Shown in pieces: positions 35,331 to 46,443 of a stretch of 64,000 nt of DNA. Below the pieces are notes generated by a model. That model saw only the letters and a list, made by a program, of their open reading frames with translations. It made no database searches and was not told the origin of the DNA. The translations under genes were made by a program, and so were the position numbers. Position 1 is the stretch's first letter; each line of letters opens with the position of its first letter. This DNA comes from Bimastos eiseni (lineage: Eukaryota > Annelida > Clitellata > Crassiclitellata > Lumbricidae), in the NCBI GenBank assembly GCA_959347315.1, contig OY365806.1:26821015-26885014 (forward strand), given 5' to 3'.

Positions 35331-36748
35331 TCACAATAGGAATAGATTCAATTGTATAGCATTCGAGTAATAAAACCACATCAAGTGAGTGCCCGACAGA
35401 CCATGAGCAATAAGGATGTGTAGTGCATAGAGTGATTGGCTGGCCTTTATACAGATTCGGTGAATATGTGGGTTAAAACTAAGTCTATCGGTAATGGTTA
35501 CCCATGGATGATACCACTCTTTCCACACTTGGTGTATGGGGTGGGAGATTTGGTAACTTAGATCGCGGGCGCCTAAATATCATCTCTTTGGACTTATTAC
35601 CATTGAGCTTGAGATTGCAAGTAAGTGCCCATGTAGCTACATTTTCAAGTTCAGAGCCTGTAGTGTCTATAGTGGAAGCGGGAATCAGAATGCAGCTGTC
35701 GTCTGCGTATTTCAATCAATCAATGCAATTTATATAGCGCCTCTTCAGATAACTATTCAGAGGCGCTCCCGACCCAGGCCCGGTCAAAAAGGAAAGTCTT
35801 GAGAATTTTATAGAAAGAGCCAGACAGGTCGCGCGGGAGAGAGGGCACAGGTCAGATGCAAGGTTGTTCCACACACGGGGACCCACAATTGCAAAAGCTA
35901 TATTTTGCCTGGTTGCGATATGAGCATGTGGAACCACAAAGTCGCCTATAGACGCCGAGCGAAGAGATCGGCGACCAGAAGAAGCCGAAGTTAAGGTGAA
36001 CAGATCCCCAAGATAGACAGGCGCATTGCCCACAACACAGTGCAAGATAATAGAGGAGATCCTAAATTGAATGCGCTGCCTAACCGGAAGCCAGTGAAGG
36101 ACGTCCGGCATGTACGCAGAGATGTGGCCAAATTTAAGAACACTGCCAATCAAACGAGCTGCAGCCCTTTGAACCCCCTCCAAAGGTTGTAATCGGACCT
36201 GCGGGAGCCCACAGAAGAGTAAACAGTAAACTAATCGATTAACGATAAAGGCATGAACCAATGTGGCAACAGAAGATGAGGAGAGAGAGCGGGAAACAAC
36301 CCAAAACTGGCGCAAGAAATAATAGCAGGAGCGAATCAATGCAGAAATGTGCTTCACAAAAGACAGATTTACTGTATTTAAGCAATCTATTGCTGCGATG
36401 CACAGGTTACAGGCCAGAAATAGTCACCACCGAGTTAGGCGGTCCAAGCCCAGATCCCTGTATGATACTAGCATTTATTTTACATAAGGCAGATACTTGG
36501 CCATGGGATTTAGTACAATGCTGACGGTTTTGGAATAGTGATAAGATAAAATTATACAGAAAATCAGGTAATGGCAAAAGAGCAAGTTGCTTAGATAGGT
36601 AGTAGTGCCTATCAGGAGCAGAGGAGAAGTCCAGCGAGATAAGATGTACATAGGGCTCTTCTTGTAACATATCTAGAATTCCATGAGTCAGAGCAACGAG
36701 GGTAGATGTGGTGGAGCCAGTGAGTCGAAATGCGTATTGGTCGCTAAG
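35331..36748 (-). mobile_element. CR1-like LINE reverse transcriptase, split by a nested insertion
   Basis: From 36748 downward the minus strand reads SDQYAFRLTGSTTS, YVHLISLDFSSA (RT motif), HYYLSKQLALLPLPDFLYN, NRQHCTKSHGQVS, ASIIQGSGLGPPNSVV and RSNRLLKY. The reading is interrupted at 36374 and resumes at 35712 with KYADDSCILIPAS (the YADD box), ENVATWALTCNLKLNGNKSKE, then, after one frameshift near 35515, VTITDRLSFNPHI and ASQSLYALHIL. It fades out at ~35331. Without the insertion the two halves are co-linear with a normal RT. Other lesions: a stop after SGL and the frameshift. Confidence 0.9.
35713..36373 (-). mobile_element. 5'-truncated L2/CR1-like LINE nested in the RT of another LINE
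   Basis: This 661-bp insert carries a 213-codon open frame (36357-35716) without stops. It is a LINE C-terminal region: RSCYYFLRQFWVVSRSLSSS, VHAFIVNRLVYC, GVQRAAARLIG, DVLHWLPVRQRIQFRIS, FAIVGPRVWNNLASDL and LKRRYIN at the end. Its 3' end carries a (TTGA)n-like tail next to 35713. The 6-bp sequence GTATTT is present immediately outside both edges (35707-35712 and 36374-36379), the expected target duplication. Intact reading frame plus tail suggest a younger age than the host LINE. Confidence 0.92.
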
Positions 36749-36764
36749 AAAAATAAGTAGTTAT

Positions 36765-36846
36765 ACTCAGGGATGTGGTCTCGAGACCGCGGTCTTGGTC
36801 TCGAGACCGGAAAACTGCGGTCTTGGTCTTGAAGGCTTCGGTCTTG
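36765..36846 (-). repeat. CGAGACC-rich repeat fragment
   Basis: GGTCTCGAGACCGCGGTCTT and related units, opening CAGGGATGTGGTCTCGAGAC. It is the inverse of the larger array at 46690-47145, which likewise ends CTCGAGACCATACA. The CAGGGATGT edge looks like a hAT-type terminus, but no partner end was found. Confidence 0.65.
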
Positions 36847-37038
36847 GTTATATGCAATCGCTAAAAAACGTTTATAAAACGTATTCAAACTATAAATTGG
36901 ATAAATCGTGTTCATTTCACTGGTATCCACTCATGCGAACTAATATGGACTCCACTGCTATAAGGCGCAGGTGAAGAATAGAGACACAACTCGTTTTTAT
37001 TCAGAATAAAAGGATACAGTTTTAAACGTTCCTGAGAG
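36847..37038 (+). repeat. 192-bp inverted repeat, left arm
   Basis: Pairs with 38278-38470 with about 11 differences (~94%). It contains ACGTTTATAAAACGTATTC at the outer end and AAAACGTTCC-like AACGTT words inside. The first ~45 bp is repeated again, in direct orientation, at ~37062-37105. Confidence 0.93.
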
Positions 37039-37560
37039 GTTAGAAAAACGTATGCTGTATAACATTATATGCAATCGTTAGAAAAACGTTTATCAAACGT
37101 ATTTGATTTAAATGTTTAATGAATTGTCTTGGTAGTAATGCGGCATGTGGTTTTCGCATCCTCAGGTCCGTCTGGTTTAACGCCTTTGATCTGCATTAGA
37201 ATAAGTCGTCTGTATTGCAAAACTTACATTTTAAGTTAACGTTGCTGGAACGTTACCAAAACGTTTGTGAATTTTGAAAAATATGGAAAATTATAATGCC
37301 TTAATGTGAAATGGGCTTTTCTATATACGTTGATGTGTTCATTTTGGAACAAATCTACACACTCTGGGGTCAAATAAACCGTTTGTAGCCATAAATGCAA
37401 TTTTCTGCAAACGTTGTTTCGACGATAGAAAAACGTTTGTAAGTTAAACGTTTCTTTATAAACGTTTCTGCAACGTTATAGTTACGTTTGGAACATAACG
37501 CAAACCATTATACAACGTTACTAACCAAAAATAAACGTTGAAAAAACGTTTGCGTGCTGC
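37039..37560. repeat. AACGTT-rich interior
   Basis: AACGTT/AACGTTT words appear at intervals of tens of bases, densest at 37400-37555. It lies inside the inverted repeat pair, consistent with the body of one element. No coding frame. Confidence 0.65.
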
Positions 37561-37566
37561 TTGTTT

Positions 37567-38160
37567 AGGCGAGCGTCCTGGGGCCCCCAAATCTCAGGGG
37601 CCCCCAAATGATGAAAACATTAAATACAAAATAACATCTCATGAAACCCCCCAGATGAAAACATTAAATACAACATAATATCTCAGAGGCCCCAGATAAA
37701 TGAAAATGTTTCATACAAAATAACATCTTAGGGAGCCCCAAATGAATGAAAACATTTTATACAAAATAACATGTCTCACGTTTGAAATATTTTAAATATA
37801 GTAATTCATATTCTCTATTTATGCAGCCAAGCATTCACGAGACAATTGTATTGTGGTAATTCATAATTGCTGTGTTAATGTGAATATCAATTGGCTCGAT
37901 TAGCTGTGCTGGTAAGAGCGAAGGCTGCGTGTTACGAGCTTCTTCGCCACCAGAATTTGGCTCACTGTTTAATTAAGTGACATTTTAAAATAAGGTTGCG
38001 TAGTTGGATATTTGATGTGATTGACATATCTCAGACTCCATCTCCTTCGTCACAAATCGTCACAGATGTATGACGCCTCTAATGGGTGCGTGACGTCATT
38101 AATAGACGGGCCCCTCAGACTTAGTGCATAAATTCGGAGGGCCCAAAAAATGTTTGCGTT
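37567..38160. mobile_element. hAT-like non-autonomous element, copy 1
   Basis: Starts AGGCGAGCGTCCTGGGGCCC, followed by about four tandem ~45-bp units (37602-37780: CCCCAAATG..TGAAAACATT). A later part shared with 53290-53470 contains CGTCACAAATCGTCACAGA, GACGGGCCCCTCAGACT and AGGGCCCAAAAAATGTTTGC. It has no transposase. It lies inside the 192-bp inverted repeat pair, presumably a secondary insertion. Confidence 0.75.
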
Positions 38161-38277
38161 AATATAAAAATCTATATTATATTTACAAGCAATATTGAGA
38201 TTTCATAGACCATGAATTATAGTATGGACAATATTCAATAATCTTTGTCAACATAACAAGTATGGTATCAATAATGA
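38161..38277. other. remaining interior of the inverted-repeat structure
   Basis: AT-rich, nothing recognised. Confidence 0.3.
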
Positions 38278-38470
38278 CTCTGAGGAACGTTTAAAACTGT
38301 ATCCTTTTATTCTTAGTAAAAACGAGTTGTCTCTCTATTCTTCACCTGCGCCTTATAGCAGTGGAGCCCATATTAGTTCGCATGAGTGGATACCAGTGAA
38401 ATCATCACGATTTATCCAATTTATAGTTTGAATACGTTTTATAAACGTTTTTTTAACGATTGCACATAAC
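38278..38470 (-). repeat. 192-bp inverted repeat, right arm
   Basis: Inverse complement of 36847-37038. See that entry. Confidence 0.93.
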
Positions 38471-38789
38471 GTTATTCAGAAAAGCAGCACACAGAACGAA
38501 TCCCAACATAAAAATACTCAGAAACCAATTGAAAAGAATATTATTTATAAGGAACAAGATCATAAGCCCATACATAAACCCATAAACCCATACATTTAAG
38601 ACAACAAATAAATAAGCTTTAAACGGCTCTTAAAGCTGTCAATTCAGCTGAATAAACATAGGAATCACCAGCAAATCTAAACCTCTTGTTAAGCCCTATA
38701 GATCTGGAATATGGAACTATGTTGATAATATATTTCAAATTTTGATATACATGTATGTGCATAATATTTAAATCTATTAATTAGCTCTA
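38471..38789. other. gene-free stretch, possibly LINE 3' part
   Basis: May be the 3' continuation of the minus-strand LINE that follows. No motif readable. Confidence 0.3.
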
Positions 38790-39540
38790 ATGACAGATAT
38801 CTCATGAATTTCAGTGAATCTGTTCATTCGTTTGATATGCTCATTTTTTCCAAGGAGCTATCTTTGAGTAAATTGGAGACTGAAACGATGAAGCGTTCAA
38901 GGGGAAAAGTTGCCTAATCGACGTAGGTGAAGAGGCATTTCAACACACTCATTATGTAGGGCCAATTATTATGTGCCCTTAACTGCCCCGCAAGACAATC
39001 TTAGTTCTTCTGATTGTATATTCCGTAGTTTCTTTAATTGGGAATTGCTTGTCGTGATAAAAGCTACATCCCTAAAATCCAATATTGAAATTATTAGACC
39101 CCTATAGATAGATACCATAGCTCGTTTATAAGCCCCTAAGATTAACCAGATCCAGCACTCAAGATCTTTATTTTATATTTAGTAACAACATGATCTATAT
39201 GAGGTTTCAATTTGAATCAAAAGTAACTCCCAAAAACTGGCAGTTCCTGCTAATTTAATATCGTTTTTATTATGAATAGTCAACAGTTTGTGAATTTCTT
39301 TTTAGTAAATAGAACTCCATGCAGTGACTTTAGTTGTGGATATTTTAAAACCATTGTCTTTACTCCAGTCCATCCATTTCTTTCTTAATTCTTTCCTGAA
39401 TTAGGTTTATACATTTCGGCTGGCATAAAGGATAGCTCTGTCATCAGTAAACAATGAAGTTCCATACTATCCAGTCCTGGATCCAAATTATTTATCATTA
39501 ACAGAAATAACTCTCCCCTGAAAATATAAAGACTTCTTAT
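38790..39540 (-). mobile_element. I/Jockey-like LINE, RT and C-terminal fragment
   Basis: The minus strand gives SLFTDDRAILYASRN (RT box, with the usual ADD altered to TDD, ~39450-39410), KDNGFKISTTK (~39335-39365), GTASFWELLL where a LGVTFD motif is expected (~39240), then a thumb/C-terminal stretch: GAYKRAMVSIYRGLI (~39130), TTSNSQLKKLRNIQSEELRL (~39040-38985), CGAVKGT and EMPLHLRRLG (~38910-38945). Co-linear with an ORF2 that has had its 5' part cut away at 39540 by the adjoining hAT element. Confidence 0.8.
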
Positions 39541-39543
39541 AGT

Positions 39544-41074
39544 AAGGCTGCTGTTCAATAAAACAATTTAATCGCGATTAATCGAACGATTAAATTTTTA
39601 AACGGAATTAAGTGCTAATTAGTCGACACTTTACATACGGTATGTCTTTCGTTACATTAATATATTTTACATAAAAGCAGAAACAACTGAGTGCCCAGAC
39701 TACTTTCTGATGCAGAACAGCGTTAATAACCTTTGCCTGTAAGCATAGTTCTGGTAGTTCTAGTTTAAAAAAGACTAGGTCTGAGCAACCGTTATTCAAA
39801 TCAGTGAAGTGCTCAAATTAAAATCTATTAGCCTGAGCCTCCTTTGAAAGGATATAAAGACTAACATTAGGCATGATTGATTTACTTATTGAGCAATTTC
39901 TTAATTAAAGAAACAAACTTGTTTATATTGCTTGGTTCAAGGGATGCTCTTTTGTTAATAACATCGTGTCCAGATACCGGAAAAAACGCTCGCAAAGCAG
40001 GGACTGTCGAGACTTTGGATGTTAAATTGGTGTCCGAAATTGGTGTCCGAATTTGGTGTCCGAAATTTGATGCTAAATTCGAAAGTTCGATAGTTCGAAG
40101 GCTCGATAGTCCGATGGTTCGATAGTCCGAATATTCTATACACCGACATTAATTTAGCTAGAAGCTGGATTATTTGATGAAAAGAATGTATAAAACTGGG
40201 AGCTGGATTGATATGAAAAGAATCATGCTTAATTGGAAGCTGGATGATTGAAAGAATGGTGCAATCCAGTTTCTAGCCAAACATAATTCTTTTCATCAAT
40301 CCATCTATCATATGTAACCGCAATCTTATCACCTACTGCCCGGACACCATGCAATTTCGGATCATCGAACCCTCAGACTATAAGACACAGAACCGTTAAA
40401 TTCTGTCTAGTCAACTTAGCCAGAGCTGGACTGATTTCCAGCGGCACCTCGAATGACGTCCTCCAGGCCCTCGTCGGTGACAATGTTTATTGGTATTAGC
40501 AAACAACCCGTTTTGCTATGGTGTTGGTAATATAGAACAGAATCCACTGGTTTTGCCATCTCCTGAATTTCCACCAATGTGATCTGGCGTTAACCGCATG
40601 CTTCGTTCGTAATCATTTGACTCTGATTAGGTTGTACTGTGAGAGACGCTTTATAAATCCGTAAATAGAATAGAATAGGTGATAATTAGGCGATGGATTC
40701 CTGTGGTGATATTTACGATTTTCTTGCAATATTTGCAGAACACCGTGTCACTGGCTTCAAAGATGAATTTGCCATTCAAAATAGTTTTGTCCGTCTTCGA
40801 GCTCCTTTCAATTTACGAACAGAAACAAAACAGCCGGTCGACCTCAGTTACCCGCGATTATAGGCCACCATATTAATAAGATATTATTTATTTGGCGTTG
40901 TTTTTAGCAACGTCTGAACGAGAGACTCTAAATGCTGTGGCATGATTCAAAGCAGGGTAGGCTCACCTAGACTGGATTAAATTAACGCGAACGACTAACG
41001 CGTTAAAAATTGTAATCGCATAACTTTTAAAACGTTAATCACATGCGTTAACTGCGATTATCCAGCAACCCTAG
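39544..41074. mobile_element. hAT-like element B (non-autonomous)
   Basis: Left end AAGGCTGCTG...TTTAATCGCGATTAATCG (39544-39585). The inverse of the right end is CTAGGGTTGCTGGATAATCG then CAGTTAACGC, with GATTA/TTTTTAACG..AGTCG further in on both sides. The termini are clearly related but diverged. No transposase inside. A family C repeat (39967-40415) occupies part of the interior. The right end is immediately followed by hAT element A. Confidence 0.6.
39967..40415. repeat. family C element, copy 1
   Basis: Left section: three GGTGTCCGAAATT units (40030-40070), then GTTCGATAGTCCGA-type units (40085-40130). Centre: ~35-bp core units (AGCTGGATTGATATGAAAAG at 40202; GGAAGCTGGATGATTGAAAG at 40236). 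Right section 40250-40400 is co-linear with 60460-60608 at about 80% (GCAATCCAGTTTCTAGC, ACCGCAATCTTATC, CGGACACCATGCAAT, GACACAGAACC). Confidence 0.8.
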
Positions 41075-42265
41075 CAGTGTTCCCTCTAAGCAGTGCGCAT
41101 GTGCGTGCGCACACGGATCGTGGAGCCAGCGCACACAAGAATTTAATTTGCGCACACAAATTTTTTCCGGAAAAAAATTAAGGTGAACTCTGAACCAATA
41201 GTTAGCTAGACAGAATAGAAGATTGCAAATAAATTGAAGGCTAATAACAATGACGTACAATTATCTGCTCTAAACAACGTTTTAGCCCACTCATGCGCGC
41301 GCATACTTGGTATGCTATTGCCAGGCTTAGGAGGCTGAGGTTCATGAGCTCATGTTCCATTTGAAGCTCTTGCACGGCCAAGATGTCCATATTTTGCTCA
41401 GCTAATGCTGCAACGGGCCGTCGATAAACTTCCAGCTAAAAATAATGACGACATCTGCTGCTGTGTTAGTTAAAGTCAGTTTGCGCTCGTTTCTTTTTAA
41501 TAATTGAGAAATATAAAGTACTTAGCAGTAGTAATAAAAGGTTTTTAATCGACCATCTAAAATGTATCTATCTAAAGTTCTGAAGCTGAAAAATGTTCGG
41601 CGTCATTCAAAGACAAATGGCTTAACGAAATAGTAGAAACTGATACACCGAGTGCAAGGAAGAGAGATTACCCAAAAATGAAGTTCAAGATTAATCTTAT
41701 GAAGCTATTGCACAATGTAGGCAATTTTTAATTTGGAGTTGAACAAATAATTAAGTGTCTCTCCTCAAAATACAAGGATCTTCTGGGAAACGATTACATT
41801 CGTGCTATTACTCAACAGTACAACGACTAGGCTCATAGGCTTATATTTGTTGTAGCTGAGGGATTAAAGGTAGCCTACATTAATCTATAGGCCTAATTAT
41901 TTAGAAATGGCTGCATTTGCACTTCAGAGTGAACAGTTTTAAGGTCTTTCAATGCTGATGGATATTGGAGGAACTTTTTTGAGCTTCAAGTGTCGACAGT
42001 TTTATGAATAATAAGCTTAATCTTAAAACGAAATTATACGTAGTACCGGTAACCGTTTAGAAGAATATAGAAATGCTAATGTGAATTAAAAGTTACATTC
42101 TAGACGGCAGAGTAGAACCTAGCACCACAGACTTAGATATGGTCTTAATTTAACTATTCATCGCATTAACCTCGGACCTGCCCACAAAGTGTGAACCATT
42201 TCTAAAATGTTGCACACCCAAAAAATTTTGCGCACACGACCTCCAGGAAATTAGAGGGAACACTG
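41075..42265 (+). mobile_element. hAT element A with matching terminal repeats
   Basis: The left end CAGTGTTCCCTCTAA and right end TTAGAGGGAACACTG (42251-42265) are perfect inverse complements. Just inside each end are GCGCACAC-rich stretches (41095-41155; 42228-42238). This is a widespread hAT terminal type. Flanking 8-mers (AACCCTAG / CTGCTTAG) match at only four positions, so the target duplication is decayed or the flanks rearranged. It holds a fragment of transposase N-terminus (41595-41695). Confidence 0.88.
41594..41695 (+). pseudogene. hAT transposase N-terminal scrap
   Basis: Reads SFKDKWLNEIVETDTPSARK for about 34 codons before the frame decays. The wording (F...WL.EIVETDTP) resembles the opening of a hAT transposase group with a TTF/BED-type zinc finger, and its position inside hAT element A agrees. 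Finger cysteines and catalytic core are not readable. Confidence 0.45.
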
Positions 42266-42899
42266 CTGCTTAGCAAAGCACAAGTTGGGAATATGTCTCA
42301 TCAACCAGTCGGATATAGGCCTATACTTGGCATTCAATTAGTCAGACGCATATAGCCTCCAGTCGGACGCAGGAACATCCGACCGTCCTCTATAGACCAG
42401 CTATAGCTATCCATCAGACCATCCATCACCTGTGAGCTATATATAACCAAAAAAAACCAGCTGCTCAACTCGAAATACGCGCCAATTATATTACTGATCA
42501 ACTATATGTATAATTTACGAAGAGCAAAGGCGAGTTTTCGGTCCAAGGTCACGTAAAGGTCACGCACACCAGGGGGGAAAATAAAATGTATCAGCAAAGT
42601 CGGCAACAAACGCAGCCATGTCAACCTAGCCTGCTACCAGATGAAATGGGTATAGGAGGAGTTGCTCAGCAGCCGGTCGGACCGCATCCAGGTCTCATGC
42701 AAGGGCTCCTATGATGGAGCTCGTGTTTTGTGCGATTATACGATTTCGCATTTATTGGTATAAATTGGCGGTTTTTGCATAAATTCGTATATGGAAAGGT
42801 TTCGCAAATTATTGCATAAAGTTCGGAAATTTCTGTTAGAGCACATGCCAACTATAATTGGCATGTCCAGGCTATTATTAGCCGACATGGGATATAGTC
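42266..42899. other. gene-free stretch
   Basis: 42715-42830 and 43010-43075 both contain recurring TTCGCA/TGCGAT/GCATAA words, i.e. the hairpin at 42900 may be the centre of a larger element. A short palindrome (ACATGCCAA/TTGGCATGT) lies at 42843-42865. Confidence 0.35.
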
Positions 42900-42985
42900 T
42901 ACTCATCAATCGTTAATAATTAACTAGATAAGCCTAACTCATATGGGTTAGTCTTCTCCAGTTAATTATCAACTATTGACGAGTA
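42900..42985. repeat. 42-bp inverted repeat (hairpin)
   Basis: Left arm 42900-42941 (TACTCATCAATCGTTAATAA...) pairs with right arm 42944-42985 (ends AACTATTGACGAGTA) with 7-8 mismatches around a 2-nt spacer. More diverged than the hairpins at 3543 and 23237. Confidence 0.85.
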
Positions 42986-43074
42986 TTTGTTGATGCATAG
43001 GACCCGTGGTTTATGCGATGCTGCAATTTTTCGCAAAATTTACGATACTTTTTCGCATAATTCACGGAGGCTTA

Positions 43075-43330
43075 GTAATAGCGTCCGAGAAAATGCAATA
43101 CAAGTAGACCTGGACATCGTCTACATATAGCTGCGCGGCATGTAAGAAGCAACCTATCGAGACAAATTCAGAAGTGTAGATGAGGTAGAGGAGGGGGACT
43201 ATGAGAGAGCCGTGAGGTAGTCCATGGGTTGATCAGTGGACCAGACAGAGGTAGCCCATGCATAAGTTGATCCAAGAACCAAGCACAGAGAGGGAGCGCC
43301 ACGGGAGGAAGGATCCCAGCTTGCAAGGAA
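43075..43330 (-). mobile_element. LINE reverse transcriptase fragment
   Basis: The minus strand reads GLPHGSLIVPLLYLIYTSEF (GVPQGSVLGPLLF.LYTSDL box) and AQLYVDDVQVYLYC (YADDVQVYLHC box), about 60 codons covering RT motifs 4-5. Q to H and A to V changes at conserved positions indicate decay. No flanking ORF2 parts recognised. Confidence 0.8.
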
Positions 43331-45599
43331 AGGTTCCAGATTGGCCAAAGGACATCTTCAACCGTTTGAGAAGAATCTCGTAGTCCATAATGCATGCATA
43401 TAGCGAATTTATTATCATTATATAAAATAAACAAAACACTGAGGACATTCTTTCAACAGCTTTGCAAGCTGGGAAAGTTAACAAGTTGTTCCAGATTGGC
43501 AGATTCTGTACACACCATAAGGGAGGAAATCATTGACGAGATAGTACTTTATAAATATTCGCGTCTCAGTTTCTACTCTGGTCATAGTGGAGTTGCTTTA
43601 AATAGAATCGCTTTGTGTTTATTTATCAGGAGTAGATATACGGTCAGTTCGTAAGTTATGGCTAACCAAGCGTATAGACGAGCATTCTCATTCTTCGAAT
43701 ATAATTAAATATAATTAGACCTATATACTGTAACCAATTAGGCTCTAGCCGTATCGGCATCTTTCGCATTCAATTTAAATTCAAAAGAAATTAACTGAAT
43801 CCATCGTTCATAATTGAAAGTTATTACAAAACAGAAGAACATTAGCTGTTTTAGTTAGATAACTACATAAAGCAATCAATTCAACAACTGGAGAAGATGG
43901 TCAACAGGAGTTCCAAAGAGGATTAATCCCCGCTAAATAAACCCCTAATTTCCATGCTTAACTAAATCTTTGAAGATGCATGGCGACTATGATGGAAGTT
44001 ACTATAATACAATAATTATATGTAGCCTAAATGATCATCGAGTCATACTTTCAATTCATCAGATGGCGCAATGAGGGTTAAGTATTGATATTGACAATTA
44101 TAATTATAAGATGAAACGTTATAAAGAATTAAACATTAGAAAAAGAAACGAGAGAAAAAACCTTAGCTTATGGTTATACTGAAGTGTTTTTCTCCTTATC
44201 TCTGCAGTCATCCCTTGCACCAAGCGATAGTGACAAATGTGAGGAAAGATAAATTAAAGGTTTATTTCAGGATATTTATACGAGTATTTGAGTTCTTGTT
44301 GACTTCAAGTGCAATGCGCCGTTTATATGTGATCTGAAACTATACACCACGTTAAACATGACACAAGGTATAGATTCGCAATTTCGCAGATTTACTAGGT
44401 CACCATCAACCTTTGAAAAAACTATCGAAAAGTACATGTGTATCGTGTAGTATATAGTCACCAAGAACTTTAGAAGGCAGAAAATGTAGGCCTACGGGAC
44501 GTTAAGGTAACTAAGCATCCATAATGCTTTTCATTTAACTTAAAGTTTAGTTTCTCACGGCATTACAGCTGATCGTTTTAGATGGTGAAAAGTTCTATTA
44601 GTTTAAAATTGTCATCAGGATTGTGTTAACTAGCTACATAGGCCAATCTAGTATGTCCCAATCTACATTATAACCAGTTGGGGAACAAAATGTCCGAAAT
44701 AGCATTTCACTTTTTGCCCTAATTGAGTGTCGACAAAGCATACAACATATATGTTGCATTACACCTCACTAGTCTTAGACATTTAAGTGTTTTTGTGTAG
44801 GCCGATGTAGGAAGAAGTAAAGGTTCGGTATACCGGAATTCGAAGGATGCCGATTATTTGTTTAATTGCCGACTCAGACACCAGTGTGTGAAGGTAGACG
44901 TCTGGGGCTGAGGAAGCAATAAGATGTCTGGAAACTATAGCGTTTTCGATAGCCTTGCTTCTGATTGGTCAAGATGAATTATGCAGATGCAAGCATTTAC
45001 CCCTGAATTTGAGGCTCCATTTGCACGGGAAACATACGTATACTGTTGAATACATGCATCACCAAAGCATACATCGCGTTCGAATTAACAGTTTAGTAAA
45101 GTTATGAAGTGAATGTTTTGTAGGAAAGTCTATATTTATGCAATGAAACACGAAATTTCATGATTGATAGTGTTGTAATATTGCAACCCGGAAAAATAAT
45201 ATAATTAGGCCTACTGATGATTGCTCGAAGTAATTTGCTTCTAATGAAATTTTATATTTCATACATGGACAAAATGACACGCACAGAGATTTGTATCATA
45301 TATGATAAATTGCGTGTTACGATTTTAGATAAAAATTATTTGCATCAATTTAATCGCAATTGTAAATTAAATTTAGCCTAAATCTTATTCATAAACGTTT
45401 CAGCATTTAACCCTCGCAACTTCTAGAAATAAAAATCCATGACAGAATTGAATGGATTTCATTTGCAAGCTTGCAAAAGATGCAGAGATAGGAAAAGGAA
45501 ATCTTTAGGCCTATGGAATCATTGATTTCATCAGCAACCAGATGCGTGGAGTGCGAACACGCTAACGTAAAGTGCACGCAGCGACTCTATCAGCTTTTT
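43331..45599. other. long gene-free stretch
   Basis: AT-rich, only short open frames. Nothing recognised. Confidence 0.4.
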
Positions 45600-45607
45600 A
45601 TACACTT

Positions 45608-45695
45608 TGTATGGAACCCATCTATGTGGGTTCAATATGGGTCTCCTATTCAAATGTAGTTCCTATCCTTTAAATGGGCTTCATGTGGGCAAATA
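45608..45695. repeat. imperfect short repeats of an AACCCATCTATGTGGGTT type
   Basis: GGAACCCATCTATGTGGGTT is a palindrome, followed by related ATATGGGTC, AAATGGGC and CATGTGGGC words. A similar pattern is common in marine invertebrate intergenic DNA. Function unknown. Confidence 0.45.
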
Positions 45696-46374
45696 CCGCA
45701 TAGCAAAGCAACTGCAAAGCATATACGGAAACGATTTCTCATGAAGTCAAATCATGTCACGCTTTCCAACTGCTTATATATAGAGCTGATGGAGATCAAA
45801 TCGCAACCGACTCTTAGAAATTAAATAGTATCGTTATCACAATTGTGTGCAATGCATCATCACGTTAAAATTAAAGTTAAATCTCATTTAGGGTTACGTT
45901 CAGTTGTTGGCCTAAATCGAGAGATAAAACGTAACAATAAATGTTGGCGGGATATACATTTGATTCGCAGCGAATATCAAACTGGTAATTGATGCATACA
46001 AATGTTAACGGAAAAATGCATTGTACATTAGGCTATAATAGGCGACGAAACCCAAGCATTGAAATTGCACAACAAGATAAATGGCAATTATTTTTATTAA
46101 GCAGTTCTATTAAAGATATAGTTGCTTCAATGTTTATGGATATACACTTGCATATCTAAGAATCGGCATACAGGGATGGTGTATGGCCCACACATGTACG
46201 CATGCAGACATTTATGCATTCACAAAGGCATGTTTCCATGCATGTATACATACAAGTGTATTTATATGTTTATGCAATATACTAAGCCCACCCATTATAT
46301 GCTAGGAATATGCATTGTAAACACACACATATATGCATACAGTACACGTAAATGTATATACATGTATATATATG
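45696..46374. other. gene-free stretch
   Basis: Cysteine/tyrosine-rich open frames here arise from CATATG/TGTATA-type low-complexity DNA. No gene. Confidence 0.4.
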
Positions 46375-46443
46375 TAGATGTATACATATGTAGATGTATA
46401 CATATGTAGATGTATACATATGTAGATGTATACATATGTAGAT
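46375..46443. repeat. 16-bp minisatellite
   Basis: About 4.3 copies of TAGATGTATACATATG, uniform in sequence. Confidence 0.95.

Noticed and set aside
37885..37965. tRNA-like wording (TTAGCTGTGCTGGTAAGAGC) inside the hAT-like element
   Set aside because: Resembles a tRNA A-box region, but no acceptable B-box or cloverleaf follows.
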